Below are positions 4,906 to 8,042 of a stretch of DNA of 8,042 bases, piece by piece. Each line of letters starts with the position of its first letter. Position 1 is the stretch's first letter. Source of the DNA: Candidatus Aminicenantota bacterium (GTDB taxonomy: Bacteria > Acidobacteriota > Aminicenantia > Aminicenantales > Aminicenantaceae); contig JAUWJP010000066.1 in the NCBI GenBank assembly GCA_030607635.1, forward strand, positions 1 to 8,042. The letters run 5' to 3'. Both the position numbers and the translations under genes were made by a program. Under the pieces are notes generated by a model, which did not search any database, had not been told where the DNA came from, and saw only the letters and a program-made list of their open reading frames with translations.

Positions 4906-5217
4906 ATGAAGATTTATGAATTTCAGAAAAACGCCCTTGAAAAGGTGATTATCGAAATCACTGATCACTATGACAAAAACTATTTGAATATCCGAGTCTG
5001 GTTCGATGCCTCCAAAGGTCAGAACATAGACTGGAAGCCTTCACAGAAAGGAATTACCATAGCAGCCGATAAGCTCCAGGAACTTCTTAAAGGTCTAAAA
5101 CTCGCTGAAGAGAGCTTGAAAAAAGATGAGAAACAGCTATCCCTACCTGAACCTGAAAAAAAAGAAACAGAGAAAAAAAAGGAATACGCCGGCTCTAATG
5201 GAGAGATTCCTTTTTGA
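4906..5217 (+). CDS. PC4-like ssDNA-binding protein with SSB-type tail
   Basis: Residues 1-68 match the transcriptional coactivator PC4/p15 fold: YEFQKNALEKVIIEI, a YLNIRVWFD strand (26-34), then WKPSQKGITIAADKLQELLKGL (43-64). The 'y.dIR.W...g.w.PtkKGI.l....w..L' pattern is typical. PC4 proteins are dimeric ssDNA binders known in eukaryotes, bacteria and phages. A charged linker (70-95) follows, and the last residues SNGEIPF resemble the acidic-IPF tip by which SSB recruits DNA-repair and replication enzymes. So it probably coats phage ssDNA during replication or recombination and docks partners. ATG has GGAG at 4894-4897, 8 nt upstream; a 5-codon ORF overlaps it. It follows the replication gene by about 100 nt with no terminator seen, so one transcript is likely. 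Confidence 0.8.
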   Translation: MKIYEFQKNALEKVIIEITDHYDKNYLNIRVWFDASKGQNIDWKPSQKGITIAADKLQELLKGLKLAEESLKKDEKQLSLPEPEKKETEKKKEYAGSNGEIPF

Positions 5218-5687
5218 GATGAAAAGCAATACAGCGGCTAAAAGACAGAAGAGGAGAGAAAGGAGGGAGAGAAAAAGAAAAATGTCATATCATGACACAA
5301 TTCAGTTTAGGAGTACTCGGAACAAAAGTTCAAAGGTTAAGAGAAATGAGGAGAGGGGAGAACCTTAAAGGAGAGGGGTGAGGAGTGCTTGTTCTCACTC
5401 ATCTATATACTTAGATACTAGGTTAAGAGGTAGAGGAGATGATATTCAGATTTCAGCTCGATTATGTCCCTTCACAAAAAGTCATTTTAGGCCGCTCAAT
5501 ACCCTCAAGATCAAGAAGTCGCACAACATGTATTATGTTAACTCTTTTCCTCAAGAGAGCAATAAAAAATAATTATGGGATGTTATATAGTTTTTTGTCC
5601 CAGATTGCACTCATATCGAGTATTTTCGTTGTAAATATCCCAAAAAACCATAAAATAGAGGGCTGATATCCCATTGGAGAGATAACG
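5218..5687 (+). other. Gene-poor, purine-rich stretch with doubtful small ORFs
   Basis: No convincing gene is visible in 470 bp. A purine-only run of 36 nt (5247-5282) is followed by a palindrome TGTCATATCATGACA (5283-5297) and more GGAG-rich sequence. A very basic 49-codon frame starts two bases after the PC4 gene (5219-5368; MKSNTAAKRQKRRERR...). A 29-codon frame (5292-5381; MTQFSLGVLGTKVQRLREMR) recalls the start of an XRE protein but breaks off. A frame at 5439-5666 (MIFRFQLDYVPSQK...) loses protein-like quality. This may be a decayed gene or genes; the end of the stretch holds the promoter for the next gene. Confidence 0.45.
5629..5673 (+). promoter_or_regulatory. Promoter of the packaging genes with ATATCCCA repeats
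   Basis: TTGTAA (5629-5634), 16 bp, TAAAAT (5651-5656) makes a reasonable sigma70 promoter about 30 nt before the next gene. ATATCCCA lies at 5635-5642 and 5666-5673, 31 bp (three turns) apart and on both sides of the -10; a near match in the other orientation, TGGGATGT, is at 5576-5583. This looks like regulator sites for a late or packaging promoter. Confidence 0.45.
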
Positions 5688-6134
5688 ATGCAAAAAAGAA
5701 AAACATCAAGATCAATCAAGCTGCATCCTGAAAGACGTAGAACTCATGGGGGATATTCATATCTAACAAGGGGGGAGTTACCAGAGGATCGAAATTTTAT
5801 CGAAAGATATCTCACTGGAGTTAGGCAAGGACTCATCAGAGACTTAGCAGAGAGTGAAGAGGATTTGTCCACAGCGCAGTTAATTTTAATTGACCGGATA
5901 ATATCAAAGTTAGGCTGCGTTCGCTGTATTGAGGAGTTTGCCCGAACCAATGGTGTGATAAAGGGCAATCGCTTGACTCCCTCCCTGGCTGGAAACTACC
6001 TGGCATATTCAAACAGTATCCGATTAGACCTTGTAGTTTTGGGGATCGAACGAAGCAAGATTAAAGAGCCTCTGGACATTCAGTCTTATGTCAAAAAAAA
6101 ATATGGCAAGGAGAAGAAAAGTGGAAAAAAATAA
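5688..6134 (+). CDS. Probable phage small terminase subunit
   Basis: The 148-aa protein begins with a basic arm (KRKTSRSIKLHPERRRTHGG), then helical segments: FIERYLTGVRQGLIRDL (37-53), TAQLILIDRIISKLGCVRCIEEF (62-84), and PSLAGNYLAYSNSIRLDLVVLGI (98-120). The last, with the 'NYLAYSNSIRLDL..LGI' pattern, recalls phage proteins encoded next to large terminases, including P27-type small terminases with a YL...n.lr..L..LGl segment. A small terminase would recognise the packaging site as a ring and stimulate TerL. Position just upstream of terL supports this, although one small gene intervenes. ATG has GGAGA at 5676-5680, 7 nt upstream. The tail is Lys/Gly-rich. The family assignment is from pattern memory and is moderate. 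Confidence 0.75.
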   Translation: MQKRKTSRSIKLHPERRRTHGGYSYLTRGELPEDRNFIERYLTGVRQGLIRDLAESEEDLSTAQLILIDRIISKLGCVRCIEEFARTNGVIKGNRLTPSLAGNYLAYSNSIRLDLVVLGIERSKIKEPLDIQSYVKKKYGKEKKSGKK

Positions 6135-6351
6135 TGATGTAGGAATGATTAAGCTTACTGGATTATGGAAGAAAGAGGGAAAAGACGGAGTCTTCTATTC
6201 AGGAAAATTAAGTTATAACACTAACATTTTACTCTTTCCTAACAAATATAAGCAGAGCGAAAAAGACCCCGCCTTGATTCTTTTTATCGCAAAAGCAGAG
6301 AAGAAAGAGAAGTCCAAGCCTGAGGTTGAGGAAGATGAGATTCCATTCTAG
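6121..6351 (+). CDS. 76-aa phage protein with SSB-type EIPF tail
   Basis: The core reads IKLTGLWKKEGKDGVFYSGKL, NILLFPNKYKQ, DPALILFIAKAEKKEK: a small all-strand domain of a hypothetical phage/bacterial family ('k.tglWkn..kdGk.Y.sG....', then 'ifpN....ekdPd'). A charged linker leads to the end EEDEIPF, very close to the DDDIPF tip of SSB. GTG 6121 is chosen because AAGGAG (6108-6113) lies 7 nt upstream; ATGs at 6088 and 6103 are in frame but have no such site and would add a Lys/Arg stretch encoded inside the upstream gene. The gene overlaps the upstream one by 14 nt, so coupling is likely. A role in ssDNA handling is inferred only from the tail; its place between the terminase-region genes is unusual. 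Confidence 0.75.
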   Translation: MEKNNDVGMIKLTGLWKKEGKDGVFYSGKLSYNTNILLFPNKYKQSEKDPALILFIAKAEKKEKSKPEVEEDEIPF

Positions 6352-6425
6352 GGGTTTGAATTAGGCTCTGAGAGACGCAAGGAAGACGATTTAACCTACA
6401 ATAGGCTCTTAGATGGTAAGCAAAA

Positions 6426-6527
6426 ATGACTAAATCAAGGTTTTTTAGGAGTTTGAGGAGAAAAAAACGCTCTATTTGGCTCAAGGTTGGCCTAACTCAG
6501 GCTGATGAGTACATTGACATAGGCTGA
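6426..6527 (+). CDS. Possible 33-aa basic protein
   Basis: This short frame reads MTKSRFFRSLRRKKRSIWLK and then an acidic end (ADEYIDIG). Its ATG overlaps, as ATGA, the stop of a 25-codon stretch that continues the frame of the previous gene past its stop. There is no strong ribosome site and no family recognised. The rest of 6352-6613 shows no other gene candidate. Confidence 0.2.
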   Translation: MTKSRFFRSLRRKKRSIWLKVGLTQADEYIDIG

Positions 6528-6579
6528 AATGATTAAAACGCAGTGATGTAAGCTGTGGACTTTCTGTTCTATATTTGGA

Positions 6580-6592
6580 GTTATGGCATAAC
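6580..6592. promoter_or_regulatory. Perfect dyad GTTATGGCATAAC before terL
   Basis: GTTATG and CATAAC flank a single G, ending 8 nt before the GGAGG of terL. It could be a regulator site or a small hairpin that controls terL translation. Confidence 0.4.
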
Positions 6593-6613
6593 CTATTTTT
6601 GGAGGTATAGAAA

Positions 6614-7921
6614 ATGAATCTAACAATTATCGAAGCTATTGAGGACTCAAAAGTTTTTGGTTCTGTGATTAAAGATCAGCGAACATTCAAGAACTGGAAG
6701 ATTTGTCTCAAGGCGATTTTTGGTTTATCGATGAACAAAAAGGAGCTAGAGATTTACAGAAAATTCACAGGCCGGAAGAAGCCGCCTCTAAAACCTTTTG
6801 AAGAGGTTTTTCTTATCGTTGGAAGAAGGGGAGGTAAGTCTACAATAGCCGCTCTTATTGCTGTCTTTTTGGCTGTCTTTAAAGACTGGAGAGAACATTT
6901 AGATTTTGGAGAAATCGGTTATATTATGGCGATTGCATCGGATAGAAGACAGGCTTCAGTCGTCTTCAATAAGATCAGAGCGATTTTAAGTTTGCCGCTT
7001 TTTCGTGGAATGGTAGTGAATGAAAGTAAGGAAGAAATCGAATTAAATAATCAGATCACAATTAGCGTGGTTACTTGCAGCTATCGAGCATTGAGGGGAT
7101 TCACTGTGTTGGCTGCTATCTGCGATGAGATGGCCTTCTGGAGGCACGAAGGAGCGAACCCATCAGAAGAGATTTTGACAGCATTAAGGCCAGGAATGAT
7201 TATCAAAGGTTCTTTGCTTGCAGCGATAAGCACGCCATATGCAAAGGTCGGATCGTTGTATGAAGCCTTCAGATCGAAGTATGGAACTCAAGACAGGTTT
7301 TCTCTTATTTGGAAGGCTGCATCAAGAGACATGAATCCTACAATCCCAAAGAGGACAATTGATAAAGCTCTGAAGGCTGATCCCAGCGCAGCACGTGCCG
7401 AGTGGTTAGCTGAATTCAGAGAAGATTTAGAGACTTTTTTAACGACTGAGATAATTGAAAGCTGCATAATCCCTAGACGCTTTGGCTTACCTTTTCTTGA
7501 GGGTATCAGATATTACGCTTTTGCTGATCCTTCTGGAGGAAGAGTAGATTCCTTCACTTTGGGGATCGCACACAAGGAAAAGACAACAAAGAAGATTATC
7601 CTGGATATACTGCTTGAAAAACTTTCTCCGTTCAAGCCTCAAAGTGTTGTAGAGGAGTACTCAAAAACTCTGAAAAACTACGGATTAAGAAAAGTCACTG
7701 GAGACAGATACGCCGGAGAATGGGTAGTTAAACAATTTGAAAATTACGGAATAAAGTATGAATCATCTAAATTAAACAAAAGCGAAATTTATCTTGAATT
7801 TGAACCTTTGATGACTCAGGGAGGGATCGAACTTCTTGACAATCGTAGGCTTTTTGCACAACTTAGGGGGCTTGAAAGGCGAACACGCAGCGGCGGCAAG
7901 GACTCAATTGATCACGTGTAA
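6614..7921 (+). CDS. Phage terminase large subunit (TerL), C-terminally short
   Basis: TerL is the ATP-driven DNA-packaging motor and headful nuclease at the procapsid portal. The ATPase domain shows Walker A GRRGGKS (70-76, Lys75), Walker B VLAAICDE (D171, E172) and the coupling motif AIST (204-207). The RNase-H-like nuclease domain shows ADPSGG (D305), GDRYAG (D364) and the late motif GGKDSIDH (427-434). The reading frame ends one residue later at 435 aa. Family members normally continue with a Gly-rich turn, HDD and a hydrophobic helix, which supply the last catalytic Asp; this segment is missing, and shorter length (usual 450-550) agrees. Thus nuclease activity is doubtful. The start is set by GGAGG at 6601-6605, 8 nt before ATG. 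The same frame reopens directly after the TAA. Truncation, an intron boundary or a rearrangement are all possible. Confidence 0.93.
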   Translation: MNLTIIEAIEDSKVFGSVIKDQRTFKNWKICLKAIFGLSMNKKELEIYRKFTGRKKPPLKPFEEVFLIVGRRGGKSTIAALIAVFLAVFKDWREHLDFGEIGYIMAIASDRRQASVVFNKIRAILSLPLFRGMVVNESKEEIELNNQITISVVTCSYRALRGFTVLAAICDEMAFWRHEGANPSEEILTALRPGMIIKGSLLAAISTPYAKVGSLYEAFRSKYGTQDRFSLIWKAASRDMNPTIPKRTIDKALKADPSAARAEWLAEFREDLETFLTTEIIESCIIPRRFGLPFLEGIRYYAFADPSGGRVDSFTLGIAHKEKTTKKIILDILLEKLSPFKPQSVVEEYSKTLKNYGLRKVTGDRYAGEWVVKQFENYGIKYESSKLNKSEIYLEFEPLMTQGGIELLDNRRLFAQLRGLERRTRSGGKDSIDHV

Positions 7922-7939
7922 AAGGCAAGGAAATTTACC

Positions 7940-8011
7940 ATAGTCCCGGTAAGTAGTTCTGCTATAGTCCCGGTAAGCAGAAATACACAACCAATGGTAA
8001 ACAGAAATACA
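7940..8011 (+). repeat. 24-bp-period repeats after the terL stop
   Basis: Three units of 24 bp start at 7940, 7964 and 7988. ATAGTCCCGGTAAG is identical in units 1 and 2, and GGTAA(G/A)CAGAAATACAC is shared by 2 and 3 (16 of 17). In the terL frame the units encode IVPVSSSA, IVPVSRNT and QPMVNRNT, and 7922-8042 has no stop in that frame. An ATG at 7994 lies inside, without a ribosome site. A hairpin TTCTGCT (7957-7963) / AGCAGAA (7976-7982) overlaps units 1 and 2. Confidence 0.8.
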
Positions 8012-8042
8012 CTATTCAGTGAGCCGGAAATGATCATACCTC

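Noticed and set aside
5126..5666. Plus-strand frames 5126-5368, 5378-5572 and 5439-5666 as genes
   Set aside because: The first overlaps the PC4-like gene and is simple Lys/Arg from purine-rich DNA; the other two overlap each other and lack protein-like composition. They are described only as part of the gene-poor stretch.
5744..6484. Minus-strand frames 5744-5968 and 6284-6484
   Set aside because: Both overlap well-supported plus-strand genes and show no start signals.
6514..6542. TTGACA at 6514-6519 as a terL promoter
   Set aside because: No acceptable -10 lies 16-18 bp downstream.
7919..7921. Stop-codon reassignment or readthrough of TAA
   Set aside because: TAA, TAG and TGA all act as normal stops elsewhere in the window, and the sequence after TAA does not look like a TerL C-terminus.
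7940..8042. CRISPR array
   Set aside because: The 24-bp units are contiguous with no spacers and diverge between copies; no cas gene is present.

Overview
The window is a junction between a bacterial chromosome and the left end of an integrated, temperate-phage-like element. The chromosomal side holds the housekeeping GTPase gene era and a tRNA-His gene. Era-style sequence, Shine-Dalgarno sites and sigma70-like promoters say Bacteria. The host phylum cannot be fixed from the sequence; Era loosely recalls uncultured Acidobacteriota/Aminicenantes-type proteins, which is only an impression.

Region by region. (1) 1-1001: an interspersed repeat, then era. (2) 1002-1313: no gene, but a nested mobile structure: a 147-bp MITE-like element with imperfect terminal inverted repeats, an inner 27-bp-arm hairpin and a perfect 8-9-bp target duplication. 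It sits inside an older inverted pair of 9-bp-period repeats. A promoter for the tRNA follows. (3) 1314-1388: tRNA-His(GUG), the probable integration target; just beyond it lies an AT-rich arm with four AGCA motifs exactly 10 bp apart, as expected for an attachment-site arm. (4) 1646-3062, minus strand: a compact AT-rich three-gene operon with its own promoter and a tandem 13-bp A-tract upstream element. It encodes an unrecognised 203-aa protein, a 168-aa protein with a HicB-like C-terminal domain, and an overlapping 97-aa protein with HicA-like features. This cargo position next to the attachment site suits a toxin-antitoxin or defence/exclusion module. (5) 3063-3771: control region with repeats, a doubtful minus-strand ORF, a plus-strand promoter candidate and an operator-like dyad. 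(6) 3772-7921, plus strand: phage early-to-packaging genes, namely an XRE-type regulator, an excisionase/MerR-type DNA-binding protein, a replisome-organiser-like protein with a possible internal origin, a PC4-fold ssDNA-binding protein, a gene-poor purine-rich stretch, a probable small terminase, a 76-aa protein, and a large terminase.

Points that stand out: the cargo operon; two unrelated small phage proteins (PC4-like and the 76-aa protein) that both end in an SSB-like EIPF tip; and a large terminase that stops right after its GKDSIDH motif, before the usual C-terminal HDD segment. The same frame reopens after that stop and runs through 24-bp (8-codon) repeats to the window end. No integrase, capsid, portal or lysis gene is visible, so the element continues beyond the window and may be defective.
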